A stretch of 64,000 nucleotides of DNA, from contig NZ_CP055263.1 of the NCBI RefSeq assembly GCF_014217835.1, forward strand, positions 3,847,501-3,911,500, given 5' to 3'. The number at the start of each line of letters is the position of its first letter. The first letter of the stretch is position 1. Source of the stretch: Metabacillus sp. KUDC1714. Its GTDB lineage: Bacteria; Bacillota; Bacilli; Bacillales; Bacillaceae. The notes beneath the pieces are model-generated. The model ran no database searches. It was given only the letters and a program-made list of their open reading frames with translations, and was not told the DNA's origin. Shown here in pieces: positions 34,711 to 43,633 of this stretch. The translations under genes were made by a program, and so were the position numbers.

Positions 34711-34859
34711 TGTGTAATTTCCTCCTACAGTTTAATGTCATGCATAGAGTATGAATCTATCTCCATCCATGACAGATAGTAATACGTATTAGAAAAGAAA
34801 AAGTTCCATAATATTTTCTTTTCTTAATTGTAATTGATTAATGGAAATTACACAAAAAA

Positions 34860-34908
34860 TAGATCGTTTTGAATCAGTTTAAGTTTTGAACTGATTCAAA
34901 ATGATCTA
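34860..34908 (-). terminator. Long hairpin terminator of the GNAT-like gene
   Basis: TAGATCGTTTTGAATCAGTT (34860-34879) pairs with AACTGATTCAAAATGATCTA (34889-34908) with a single G-U pair. It ends 5 bp from the stop codon of the minus-strand gene; AATAGATC/GATCTATTT flanks give weak T tracts. Confidence 0.75.
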
Positions 34909-34912
34909 TTTG

Positions 34913-35434
34913 CTATTCGTTACATACCCATTTTATTTCACCAGATTTGTCCTCATAATCAATTTCAACCTGGAAATCATGTTTTTCGTAGAAATGAATG
35001 AGGCGATCAACATGATCCCAATCTCTTTCAGCAATGTCACCGGTTATTTCAGGGATGTTTTGTTCGACTGCCAGATCTTTTAAATAATCCATACAAATGG
35101 AGCCGTAGCCTCTATTTGCTGGGCCCTTTATATCTCCTATATGGATGTTTTGTTCGTTAGCATATGTTGCCTGAATGGAGAAATCCCATTTTCCGTTATA
35201 GGAGGTTTCACAATCACATAACATGATTTTACACGATTGACTGTCCTCTGGTGTGTAAACAATAACGAGTTTATCCTCTTTTGCTTGGTCAACACCAAGT
35301 ACCTTACTTCTTTTAGCAATTTCCTTTAGATTATCCTGCATGCGAAAGACCTGGAATTCTAAATCCTCTAACTCTTCCTTTAATTCCTCAGGGTCATTTG
35401 TACGAGTGTCTTCATCAAGCAATTTACTAAACAT
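34913..35434 (-). CDS. Coiled-coil plus GNAT-like acetyltransferase protein
   Basis: 173 residues. An N-terminal helical, acidic segment (PEELKEELEDLEFQVFRMQ) is likely a coiled coil. The C-terminal part has GNAT character: ANRGYGSICMDYLKDLAVEQ resembles the acetyl-CoA-binding RGxG-helix, and DHVDRLIHFYEKHDFQVEID resembles the final GNAT strand-helix (NxxxxxFYxxxGF). Donor and acceptor are unknown. The start has GGAG 5 bases upstream. Monocistronic. Confidence 0.65.
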   Translation of the reverse strand: MFSKLLDEDTRTNDPEELKEELEDLEFQVFRMQDNLKEIAKRSKVLGVDQAKEDKLVIVYTPEDSQSCKIMLCDCETSYNGKWDFSIQATYANEQNIHIGDIKGPANRGYGSICMDYLKDLAVEQNIPEITGDIAERDWDHVDRLIHFYEKHDFQVEIDYEDKSGEIKWVCNE

Positions 35435-35627
35435 GTTGTCTCCTACTCCTTTCCTAATTTTTATCCATCTATTAATTATAGATTCTTGTATTCTTACACT
35501 AGATTCGTAAATGAAAGAAATGTTTTTACTACAAACAGTCTAATATTATAGAGGTTTTCTGAGGGTTTTTCAATAGATTAATTGATAAACTATTGTGCAC
35601 TTTGAGGTTTCTTGCATTATCCCAATG

Positions 35628-35652
35628 GTTTACAATCTGTAAAATCGGGAAA
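35628..35652 (+). promoter_or_regulatory. Sigma-B-type general stress promoter
   Basis: GTTTAC (35628-35633), a 13-bp spacer and GGGAAA (35647-35652), close to the sigma-B consensus GTTTAA-N13-15-GGGTAT, 40 bp before a YtxH-like gene. B. subtilis ytxGHJ is known to be sigma-B dependent. Confidence 0.65.
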
Positions 35653-35691
35653 TAAAACGATAACAAAGTGATAAATAAAGGAGGAATATTC

Positions 35692-36135
35692 ATGGGACAA
35701 GCAATAGTAAAGGAAAAACAACAGAATAATAAATTAATAAAAGGTATGATCATTGGTGGAGTGATAGGTGGTTTTCTCACTCTATTTGATCGAAATACAA
35801 GAAGTGCTGTAGCGACAAAGGCCGTTGATATAAAGGATTCTTCCAAAAATGTTATCATGCATGTGAAAGAGAATCCTGGTGAAGTAAAGGAGCAACTCCT
35901 AGAACAGGTAAATCAAGCAACAGATACTTTAAAACAAACAATTCAAGAAGCAAAGAATTTGGCTGAACGAATCAATCGTGATGTTATAAAGGAAGCAAAG
36001 GAAATCTCACATGAAGCAGTTTCTTTCGCAGAGGATACAAAAGAGGAATACTTAGACATCCAATCAAATGTGAAGGATACTAGCTCCAAACTAACAGAAT
36101 CTACAAAAAAAAAACGCTGTCACAAGCTGAGCTAA
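35692..36135 (+). CDS. YtxH-family general stress protein
   Basis: 147 residues. One N-terminal Gly-rich membrane helix (GMIIGGVIGGFLTLF) followed by a long Lys/Glu-rich amphipathic helical region (residues about 40-140), the YtxH layout. An in-frame ATG at 35668 lacks a binding site; AAAGGAGGAAT selects 35692. The last residues (TKKKRCHKLS) are read through a run of ten A at 36105-36116; one base more or less would give a different tail, so the C-terminus is uncertain. The DUF3243 gene follows 47 bp later and may share its stress promoter. Confidence 0.82.
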   Translation: MGQAIVKEKQQNNKLIKGMIIGGVIGGFLTLFDRNTRSAVATKAVDIKDSSKNVIMHVKENPGEVKEQLLEQVNQATDTLKQTIQEAKNLAERINRDVIKEAKEISHEAVSFAEDTKEEYLDIQSNVKDTSSKLTESTKKKRCHKLS

Positions 36136-36182
36136 ATGCAAACTTATATTCTTATTAATTAGCATAAAAAGGAGGAATAAGC

Positions 36183-36512
36183 ATGGATCTTCAAAATGAA
36201 GTAAAGCATTCAGCCCACATTAATAAGGTTGAAAGAGCGGTGAATGGTATAGGTCAAGAAAAAAAGGAAGTAATCCTAGCTAATTTTGAATCATTTAAAG
36301 AATTCCTAGGTAACAAGGTAGCACTGGGCAAAAAGATGGGATTAACTGAAGAACAGTTGGCACTAGCAACACAAAAAGTAGCGAATTTCTTAGCTGAACA
36401 CGAATACCCACGAAACAGAGAGGAAAAGCTTCTTCAAGAGCTTTGGAGAGCAGGCTCTGATGACGAACGACATATGCTTTCACATATGTTAATTAAACTA
36501 GTGAGATATTGA
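36183..36512 (+). CDS. DUF3243-family protein
   Basis: 109 residues, helical and soluble. The DUF3243 (B. subtilis YmfJ-like) pattern is seen in ILANFESFKEFLGNKVALGK and VANFLAEHEYPRNREEKLLQ, then LWRAGSDDERHMLSHMLIKL. The function of the family is unknown. The start has AAAGGAGGAAT. It is probably co-transcribed with the YtxH-like gene and ends at a terminator 35 bp downstream. Confidence 0.8.
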   Translation: MDLQNEVKHSAHINKVERAVNGIGQEKKEVILANFESFKEFLGNKVALGKKMGLTEEQLALATQKVANFLAEHEYPRNREEKLLQELWRAGSDDERHMLSHMLIKLVRY

Positions 36513-36546
36513 GTACTCAAAAAAATATAAAAAAGATATAAGAACA

Positions 36547-36577
36547 GAGGCTGACTTTTAGATGTTAGCCTCTTTTC
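36547..36577 (+). terminator. Terminator of the ytxH-DUF3243 transcript
   Basis: GAGGCTGAC (36547-36555) with GTTAGCCTC (36564-36572), followed by TTTT. Confidence 0.8.
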
Positions 36578-36595
36578 AATAGAGACGGAGGAAAA

Positions 36596-38029
36596 ATGAA
36601 AGCTATATTAAAAAGAAAGAGTACTTGGATAATTCTCTTTTTTGTCATGTTATTATCAAGTGTAAGTCTCTACCATAGCAAAAAACCATTACCAGAGGGT
36701 ATTTCATACGAAAGTCAAACATATATGGTCGATAATGTGAATTTTTTATATGATTTAAGCTATAAGGATACTCGAAATAATACGATTTATGAACAGGAAA
36801 TTTTTCAGGAATTTTATCAATTGATTGAGGTAGCAGAGGAATTTATCGTACTGGATATGTTTCTTTTTAACGGATATGCAGATGGAGAGCGAAAATATCC
36901 AGCTATTAGTGAAACATTAACAACTAAGATCCTCGAGCAAATAAAAAAGAATCCGAATTTACAAGTGTATTTGCTTACAGACGAAATAAATACAACTTAT
37001 AATTCACATAAATCAGGGCATATTGAATCATTAAAAGAGCATGGTGTACAGGTAATATTTACTGATTTAAATAAATTAAGAGATCCAAATCCAATATATT
37101 CAGGTCTTTGGAGAGTAGCTTTCAAATGGTTTGGACAAGAAGGAGCTGGTTGGCTCCCTAATCCGATAGCAAAGTCAGCCCCAGAAGTTACGTTAAGATC
37201 ATATTTGAAACTTTTGAATATAAAGGCAAATCATCGTAAGGTCATTGCCACTGAAGATGCAGCAATTATTTCGTCTGCAAATGCTCATGATGCTAGTGGT
37301 TATCATTCTAACATTGCTTTTAAGGTAAACGGCAATATAATTGGTGATGTGCTTAATACAGAACAAGCAGTAGCAAATTTTTCGGGTGGGGGCATACTTC
37401 CTCAATGGAATAAAGAAGATCATCGTAAAGGAAAAATTAGACTTCAGTTAGTAACAGAAGGGAAAATCGAAGAGAATATCATTGATGAGATCAAATCGAC
37501 AGAAAAGGGTGATATAATTTGGCTAGCAATGTTCTATTTAGCTGACACAGATGTTTTAAAAGAATTAAAAAATGCTGCATCCAAACGAGATGTAAAAATC
37601 AAAATGATCCTTGATCCAAATCAAAATGCGTTTGGATCTGAAAAAATGGGCTTACCAAATTTACCTGTAGCTGCTGAGCTAACCCAATTAGCTGAAAAAA
37701 ACATTGAAATTCGTTGGTATCATACTGGGGAAGAACAGTTCCATACTAAATTATTGTATATAGAGAAACAAAAGGAAGCAGTAGTTATTGGTGGATCTGC
37801 AAATTTTACTGAGAGAAATTTAAATAACTATAATCTTGAGACAGATGTAAAGATAACGGCCTCAGATCAAGAAGAAGTTATTCAAGAAATAGATTCCTAT
37901 TTTCATCGTTTATGGAAAAATGAAAATGGAGAATATACAGTCGATTATAAGCATTATCAAGATCAATTGCCTGTAGTTAAATATATTCTATATCTGATTC
38001 AGAAGCTTTTTCATTTCACAACCTATTAA
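36596..38029 (+). CDS. Phospholipase D-family protein (cardiolipin synthase-like)
   Basis: 477 residues. An N-terminal membrane anchor (TWIILFFVMLLSSVSLY) is followed by two HKD-type half-sites: IKANHRKVIATEDAAIISSAN (HRK...D) and QFHTKLLYIEKQKEAVVIGG with GSANFTERNLNN. Both HxK motifs and trailing Gly-Ser-Ala-Asn segments are intact, so catalysis is plausible. Family members make cardiolipin or hydrolyse phosphodiesters; the single anchor and spacing resemble Bacillus YwjE-like proteins rather than ClsA with two helices. The start has GGAGG 7 bases upstream. Confidence 0.85.
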   Translation: MKAILKRKSTWIILFFVMLLSSVSLYHSKKPLPEGISYESQTYMVDNVNFLYDLSYKDTRNNTIYEQEIFQEFYQLIEVAEEFIVLDMFLFNGYADGERKYPAISETLTTKILEQIKKNPNLQVYLLTDEINTTYNSHKSGHIESLKEHGVQVIFTDLNKLRDPNPIYSGLWRVAFKWFGQEGAGWLPNPIAKSAPEVTLRSYLKLLNIKANHRKVIATEDAAIISSANAHDASGYHSNIAFKVNGNIIGDVLNTEQAVANFSGGGILPQWNKEDHRKGKIRLQLVTEGKIEENIIDEIKSTEKGDIIWLAMFYLADTDVLKELKNAASKRDVKIKMILDPNQNAFGSEKMGLPNLPVAAELTQLAEKNIEIRWYHTGEEQFHTKLLYIEKQKEAVVIGGSANFTERNLNNYNLETDVKITASDQEEVIQEIDSYFHRLWKNENGEYTVDYKHYQDQLPVVKYILYLIQKLFHFTTY

Positions 38030-38082
38030 ATAAAAAAACTATTATTACTAGTAACTTTATACCTGTGTAGTTTTTTGATTTT

Positions 38083-38103
38083 GGTCCTTAGGACCTTTTT
38101 TTT
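38083..38103 (+). terminator. Terminator of the phospholipase D gene
   Basis: A short stem GGTCC-TTA-GGACC (38083-38095) followed by eight T (38096-38103). Upstream, AAAAAACTA and TAGTTTTTT form another weak pairing. Confidence 0.7.
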
Positions 38104-38340
38104 ATGTCTTTGAATATAATATGCTTTATTTATGAGAATTGTATGATATTGTCGTTTTTTTCATTAGTGTAAATATTAAATCAGTATTATGAAAATTATG
38201 GATTTTCCTTGACTTTAATTGTTCTTTTTGCAATGTTTTAATTGAGTCATATTTTTATGGTGCTGTTTACTAGATGTCTTTTAGGAAAATAGGACAAGTG
38301 ATCTTTGCTTAAAAGTGATCGTTAATTTGGAGGGTACGGA
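38104..38340. other. Intergenic region before the GGDEF-EAL gene
   Basis: A+T-rich, without a credible ORF or repeat. GGAGGGTAC just before 38341 is the ribosome binding site of the next gene. I see no clear promoter or riboswitch. Confidence 0.5.
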
Positions 38341-41118
38341 ATGATTGAAGAACACACGAGGTATTCACGTCTCGCACAGACTACGAAGCTGATTAATACG
38401 AAATTAGAGTTACGTGAAGTGTTAGAGCACGTTGTTACTGCCATATCTGATGAAATATTTCGATGTGATTCCGTAGGGATTTATTTACCACAGAATGATG
38501 GGACATACAGAGGTTATGTAGGAAAACCAGAATTTTTAAATAGTATGACCCTTGATATGTTAGTAATTAATCCTGAAACCGATTTGTTAGCTAAAGAGGT
38601 ACTTGAAAAGAAAGAAAGTATTTACATACCAGACACCTCTAAGGATTCTAGGCCAGATCCTGGACCGATAAAGGCATTCAAAATGAATTCCTTATTATCT
38701 TTACCAATTAATTATGAAGATGAGGTATATGGCCTTGTTTTTTTATTTAATCATGGTGAACATATGAATTTAACAGAGGCTGAAATACAGGCAGTAGAAG
38801 CATATGTTAATATGGCAGCGGTTGCGATTCGAAACGCGAATCATTTATCGAGGAAAGAAAATCTAATCTTGGAAAAACAATTACTATTAGATGTTACAAG
38901 AGAACTTTCTCTATGTTCAACCATGAATGAGGTTCTTGATAAATGCTTCTATTATGTTGGTAGAGTATTAAAAAATACAAACATTGGAGCACATTTGTTA
39001 GATCCAATAGCCGGAAATCTCTTTAAACCAGCAAGTTTAAGTAAGGAAAGTGACTGGACAGAAGAGGCGTGGAAGAAGACCCATAGCATAATAAAAATTG
39101 ATCAAAGTACTGATCGTCTATTTCAAGAAGTAATCCATACAAAAAAAGCTTTATTCATTCCAGATGTATTTTCGGATCCTAGGCCAAATCATAAAGCCTG
39201 TCGTACGTTTGGAATAAAAGGAGTTCTAATGCTACCTATTGTAACAATGGGGGAGATTCTTGGATTATTAGCAATTGTGAATCTAGAAGGGAAGGATAGG
39301 CAATATCCACAAGCAGATATTCAACTTGCGCAATCGATCGTTGAAGCGACTGCATCAGTCCTTTCACATTTGATATATATGGAAAAACAGGAACTCATTA
39401 TTAAGGAACGAACGATAGCGCTTATTGAAAAGAACCAAGAGCTAGAGGATGTAGTTGGCGAGCTACAAAGGTTAAGTCGAGAGAAGGAATTGATTCTTAA
39501 TTCTGCTGGTGATGGAATTGTAGGTCTAGATATCAAAGGGAATATTACATTTTGCAATCCTGCAGCAGAAACCATTTTAGGATACATAGAAAAGGAATTA
39601 ATCGGAAGATCGTATGAGTCATTCTTTTTAAAAGCATCGACGAGTAAAGATACTTCTTATTTAAAATGTTCCAAGAAAGTAACGATTTATACCGATGAAA
39701 CCTTTATTCGGAAGGACGGTTCTAAATTTCCTGCTGAATTTGCCATCACATCTATTAAAGAAGAGCAAATGGTAATTGGCTATGTTGTCACATTTAAAGA
39801 TATAACCCTTAGGAAACAGATGGAAGAAAAAATAAATTATCATGCTTATTATGATAGCTTAACTAACTTACCGAATCGTCTTTTATTACAGGATCGATTA
39901 AATCAAGGATTAAATTATGCTCAACTCCATAAAGAACAGCTTGCTGTATTATTCCTAGATTTAGATCGCTTTAAAACTATTAATGATACATTAGGTCATA
40001 GCTATGGAGACTTATTACTTCAAAAGGTTGCTGAGCGTTTAAGTCATTGTGCGTATAGGGGGTGTACTGTTTCTCGTCAAGGTGGAGATGAATTTACAAT
40101 CATTTTACCGATTGTCCACTGTGAAAAAGAGGTAAAAGTCTTCTCAGAAAGCATAATAGCAGCATTTGAAGAACCTTTTGATTTAAAAGGAAATGAGATC
40201 TTTGTAAAAACAAGCATTGGAATCAGCTTGTATCCACAAGATGGTGTAGATGCAGAAGATTTAATAAAAAAGGCTGACACTGCTATGTATAAGTCAAAAG
40301 AGTTAGCTGGAAATGAATATCAATTTTATACATCAGCAATGGATAATCATACGCTCGAAAATGTGAAGTTAGAGAATTCATTATACAAGGCACTTGAATT
40401 CGATGAATTAAGGATATACTATCAGCCACAGTATGATAATAAGAATAAGCAAATCTTCGGTGTTGAGGCACTGCTTCGCTGGGAGCACCGAACAAAAGGA
40501 ATGATTTCCCCTGGAGAATTTATTCCACTTGCAGAGGAAACTGGCTTGATTGTTCCGATTGGTGAATGGGTACTAAGAAATGCATGTAAGCAACTAAAAG
40601 AGTGGCAAATGAAAGGGTATCCCGAAATTACTGTATCTGTGAATGTTTCTGCCCAGCAGTTTAATAAACCGAATTTTGTAAGCATGGTAAAAGAAATCAT
40701 CGAAGAAACCCAGTTATTACCTCGTTTTTTAGAACTTGAGCTAACAGAAAATCTAATTATTCAAAATACAGAGGAAACCTTACATAAAATGTCTAGATTA
40801 AAAGGTCTAGGGATTAAGATATCAATTGACGATTTTGGGACAGGCTATTCTTCTTTAGGTTATTTGAAGAATTTTCCGATCAATACCTTGAAAATAGACC
40901 GATCTTTTATCAAGGATGTTTGTCATGATCCTAAAAATGCTGCGATTACCAATACAATCATTACATTAGCTCATAATTTAAACCTACACGTTATTGCTGA
41001 AGGGGTAGAGTCATTAGAACAAATTGAATTCTTATCTTTAAATGATTGTTATCGTATACAAGGTTATTATTATTCCCGTCCTATTAAGCCTTATGATTTG
41101 GTTCAAACCTATTTTTAA
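38341..41118 (+). CDS. GAF-GAF-PAS-GGDEF-EAL cyclic-di-GMP protein
   Basis: 925 residues, cytosolic, no membrane helices. Domains in order: GAF (about 15-165), GAF (about 190-345), a short coiled coil (ELEDVVGELQRLSREKE), PAS (about 380-495, SAGDGIVGLDIKGNITFCNP), GGDEF (about 505-660) and EAL (about 680-925). The diguanylate cyclase motif is intact (RQGGDEFTII near 581-585, with LDRFKTINDTLGHSYGD). The phosphodiesterase motifs are intact too (GVEALLRWEH, ELTENLI, DDFGTGYSSL, KIDRSFI, VIAEGVES). The inhibitory RxxD site upstream of GGDEF is absent (YRGCT there). Either activity could dominate; GAF/PAS ligands are unknown. Confidence 0.93.
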   Translation: MIEEHTRYSRLAQTTKLINTKLELREVLEHVVTAISDEIFRCDSVGIYLPQNDGTYRGYVGKPEFLNSMTLDMLVINPETDLLAKEVLEKKESIYIPDTSKDSRPDPGPIKAFKMNSLLSLPINYEDEVYGLVFLFNHGEHMNLTEAEIQAVEAYVNMAAVAIRNANHLSRKENLILEKQLLLDVTRELSLCSTMNEVLDKCFYYVGRVLKNTNIGAHLLDPIAGNLFKPASLSKESDWTEEAWKKTHSIIKIDQSTDRLFQEVIHTKKALFIPDVFSDPRPNHKACRTFGIKGVLMLPIVTMGEILGLLAIVNLEGKDRQYPQADIQLAQSIVEATASVLSHLIYMEKQELIIKERTIALIEKNQELEDVVGELQRLSREKELILNSAGDGIVGLDIKGNITFCNPAAETILGYIEKELIGRSYESFFLKASTSKDTSYLKCSKKVTIYTDETFIRKDGSKFPAEFAITSIKEEQMVIGYVVTFKDITLRKQMEEKINYHAYYDSLTNLPNRLLLQDRLNQGLNYAQLHKEQLAVLFLDLDRFKTINDTLGHSYGDLLLQKVAERLSHCAYRGCTVSRQGGDEFTIILPIVHCEKEVKVFSESIIAAFEEPFDLKGNEIFVKTSIGISLYPQDGVDAEDLIKKADTAMYKSKELAGNEYQFYTSAMDNHTLENVKLENSLYKALEFDELRIYYQPQYDNKNKQIFGVEALLRWEHRTKGMISPGEFIPLAEETGLIVPIGEWVLRNACKQLKEWQMKGYPEITVSVNVSAQQFNKPNFVSMVKEIIEETQLLPRFLELELTENLIIQNTEETLHKMSRLKGLGIKISIDDFGTGYSSLGYLKNFPINTLKIDRSFIKDVCHDPKNAAITNTIITLAHNLNLHVIAEGVESLEQIEFLSLNDCYRIQGYYYSRPIKPYDLVQTYF

Positions 41119-41174
41119 TCACATAATATATCATTTTGTTCTTTCATTCTACAACCAAACAGGAGGCGTTAAAG

Positions 41175-42815
41175 GTGAAAGCAATACGTGGAGTTCTTAA
41201 TTATTTAAGTAATGGTGGAGTGAAATATGTCTTTGGAATACCTGCAGGCTCTGTAAATGCCTTTTTTGATGAACTATATGACATCCCAGAAATGACACCG
41301 ATTGTTACAAAGCATGAAGGTGCGGCTTCTTATATGGCGGCAGCTTATGCAAAATACTCTGAGTCTTTAAGCGTTTGTATTGGTTGTAGTGGCCCCGGAG
41401 GTACAAACTTAGTCACAGGTGCTGCAAATGCAATGCGGGAGCATTTACCTTTATTATTTTTGACAGGTGCTGTTCCAATTCATACAAATGGACTTAATGC
41501 ATCACAGGAATTAAATGCGCAGCCGATATATGAGTCAGTGACAAAATATAGTGTAACAGTTAAGAATTCAAGTGAGCTTTTGCCTACGATTGTAAAGGCA
41601 GTTGAAATTGCTTTAACAGGAATACCTGGTCCGGTTCATGTAGCAGTTCCTATAGATGTACAGCTTGACTTAATAGATGATCCTGATATTCCAGCTTTTC
41701 CAAATGTGAAGAATCAAGAGCCTGATTTAGAAATTATTAACAAAGTAGTAGAGAAAATTTCCGAGCATCAAGATGGAATTATTTTTGTCGGTCAAGGGGC
41801 GAGAGGTGCAGTAAACCAAGTCATTGAATTAGCCGAATTGTTGAATATGTCGATCCTAACTACTCCTCAAGCGAAGGGTTTAATTAGGGATGATCATCCA
41901 TTATTTAAAGGAGTATTCGGCTTTGCAGGTCATGAGGAAGCGTCAATCTTAGTGAATGAGGGAAGCGGAGATACTCTTCTTGTTATTGGATCAAGTCTAG
42001 GGGAAACAGCAACTAATAACTGGAATCCTAATTTAACAAAAAATCGTCATGTTATTCAAGTAGATATTGATGAGTCAGTGTTTAATAGAAAGTACCATGT
42101 TGATCTACCTGTAGTTGGGGATACAAGACTGAGCCTACAAGCGCTCATAACTGAAGTGAAAAAAAGAATAATAGATAAGCATATTTATTCTTATAGAGAA
42201 CAACCATTTGAAGATAATCAAGATATTAAAGAGTTCAATAGCCAGAATGTATTAGTCGCTTTGCAAAAGTTGTTACCAGACACGACACGATATACAATTG
42301 ATATTGGTGAGTTTATGTCTTATGTGATCCATTATATGCATGTTAAAGCTCCACACACGTTTGATATTAATGTGCACTTTGGTGCCATGGGTACAGGCAT
42401 TGGTTCTGCAATAGGAAGTAAGCTAGCTGAACCAGAAAGAGACGTAGTTTGTATAACAGGGGATGGCTGCTTTTTCATGCATGGAATGGAAATTTTGACG
42501 GCAAAGGAATACCAGCTTTCAATCGTATTTGTTGTTATGAACAATGCGCGTTTAGGAATGGTTTACCATGGTCATAACCTACAATATCAACGTTCACATT
42601 CCCGATTTGAACAGCAACCTGTTAGTATCTCTGCAATGGCAGATTCCTTAGGGGTTCGAAGTGCTCGTGTTCAGCGATTAGACGATATAACTCTTGAACT
42701 AATCGATTTTCTTCGATTAGAAAATGGACCGGTTGTTTTAGAGGTTGAATTAGTTGACCACAACACTCCACCGATGGGAGATCGTGTGAAATTTCTTTCT
42801 TCATTTGGGAAATAA
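41175..42815 (+). CDS. Thiamine diphosphate-dependent enzyme (acetolactate synthase / pyruvate oxidase-like)
   Basis: 546 residues with the three-domain ThDP fold. The cofactor-activating glutamate is in VTKHEGAASYMAAAYAKY, and the ThDP/Mg motif is GDGCFFMHGMEILTAKEYQ ending VVMNN. A central DHS-like domain is present (GIIFVGQGARGAVNQVIELA). Substrate class is uncertain: it resembles AlsS/YdaP-like enzymes by layout, but no regulatory subunit gene is nearby. The frame opens at 41136, but AGGAGG at 41161-41166 points to the GTG at 41175, giving the N-terminus (M)KAIRGVLNYL. It lies 57 bp after the GGDEF-EAL gene. Confidence 0.85.
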   Translation: MKAIRGVLNYLSNGGVKYVFGIPAGSVNAFFDELYDIPEMTPIVTKHEGAASYMAAAYAKYSESLSVCIGCSGPGGTNLVTGAANAMREHLPLLFLTGAVPIHTNGLNASQELNAQPIYESVTKYSVTVKNSSELLPTIVKAVEIALTGIPGPVHVAVPIDVQLDLIDDPDIPAFPNVKNQEPDLEIINKVVEKISEHQDGIIFVGQGARGAVNQVIELAELLNMSILTTPQAKGLIRDDHPLFKGVFGFAGHEEASILVNEGSGDTLLVIGSSLGETATNNWNPNLTKNRHVIQVDIDESVFNRKYHVDLPVVGDTRLSLQALITEVKKRIIDKHIYSYREQPFEDNQDIKEFNSQNVLVALQKLLPDTTRYTIDIGEFMSYVIHYMHVKAPHTFDINVHFGAMGTGIGSAIGSKLAEPERDVVCITGDGCFFMHGMEILTAKEYQLSIVFVVMNNARLGMVYHGHNLQYQRSHSRFEQQPVSISAMADSLGVRSARVQRLDDITLELIDFLRLENGPVVLEVELVDHNTPPMGDRVKFLSSFGK

Positions 42816-42837
42816 TTGATTAATCTTACCTAATAGA

Positions 42838-42885
42838 AAATGCTGACATGAATGTGATTTACCACACTCATGTCAGCATTTTTTA
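42838..42885 (+). terminator. Terminator of the ThDP enzyme gene
   Basis: A long stem: AATGCTGACATGAATGTG pairs with CACACTCATGTCAGCATT, with one internal mismatch region, followed by a T tract. Confidence 0.88.
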
Positions 42886-42915
42886 TTTCAACAGTTAAGA
42901 AAGTATAAAATTTTT

Positions 42916-43037
42916 TGGTGTCTAGCTACAGCGCCTAGCCCCTCGAGGTCATAAGTCACAAATGAATTGAAGACAAAGAACGTCTTCTATTCATTTGCGT
43001 CTTATTGCCCGAGGCTGATCAAGGCGCTTGCGCTTTT
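42916..43037. repeat. Dispersed ~125-bp hairpin repeat, copy B
   Basis: TGGTGTCTAGCTACAGCGCC to GATCAAGGCGCTTGCGCTTT, with an interior hairpin AATGAATTGAAGAC / GTCTTCTATTCATT. Same orientation as copies A and C. Its right end lies inside the sortase gene and supplies that gene's last codons and stop. Confidence 0.88.
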
Positions 43038-43633
43038 CTTAATTCCATCTTTGGTTTCAAAAGGAGTTCAGCTTCAATGATATATCTCTGTGGTGCTGGA
43101 CCTATAAAGGTAAAGGGATAGCAAGTTATTAAAGTTAATGTGTGTCTTGGTTTAGGTACAATGACAGTACTATCATCCTTTTCAACAATTCGAATTTTTT
43201 TAATCTTATACATGTAATATGTATTAGACCTCTCGACAATAAGCTTATCACCTACTACCAATTGTTCGAGATGCCGAAAAAAGGTATCTCGATGACCTGC
43301 AAGAACAGAGTTGCTTGCTTCCCCAGGTAAAGCCGTACCTCTAATGTGACCAATTCCCTTTTTTAAAATCGTCTCACTATCTCCATGAAAGATCGGAAAG
43401 CTTTGCTTCAGCTTAGGGATCGATAGAGAACCTAGTTTTTCACCATTCTGAGGTGTAGAAGTAACGACAGGTAGCAAGTGTGCACTATTTTTTTGTTTTG
43501 TAATGACTATTTGTTCATCTATGTTTTCATCTGTATCTAGGCCAACCCAAGTCCAGTATGCATGATAACTAAATACACTTAAACCAATTAAAATTAGAAC
43601 AATGGAAAGGGTAGGTAAAGTACGCTTAATCAT
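43019..43633 (-). CDS. Sortase, class D-like
   Basis: A membrane-bound transpeptidase that anchors LPxT-type proteins to the wall. 204 residues. An N-terminal signal-anchor helix (LPTLSIVLILIGLSVFSYH), the catalytic His in VLAGHRDTFFRHL, the catalytic Cys in LTLITCYPF and the Arg in APQRYIIEAE. The next gene upstream encodes an acidic protein with an LPDTA signal, its evident substrate. The last five residues, KAQAP, and the TGA stop are encoded by a dispersed repeat inserted at the 3' end, so the native C-terminus was probably a little different. Confidence 0.92.
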   Translation of the reverse strand: MIKRTLPTLSIVLILIGLSVFSYHAYWTWVGLDTDENIDEQIVITKQKNSAHLLPVVTSTPQNGEKLGSLSIPKLKQSFPIFHGDSETILKKGIGHIRGTALPGEASNSVLAGHRDTFFRHLEQLVVGDKLIVERSNTYYMYKIKKIRIVEKDDSTVIVPKPRHTLTLITCYPFTFIGPAPQRYIIEAELLLKPKMELRKAQAP

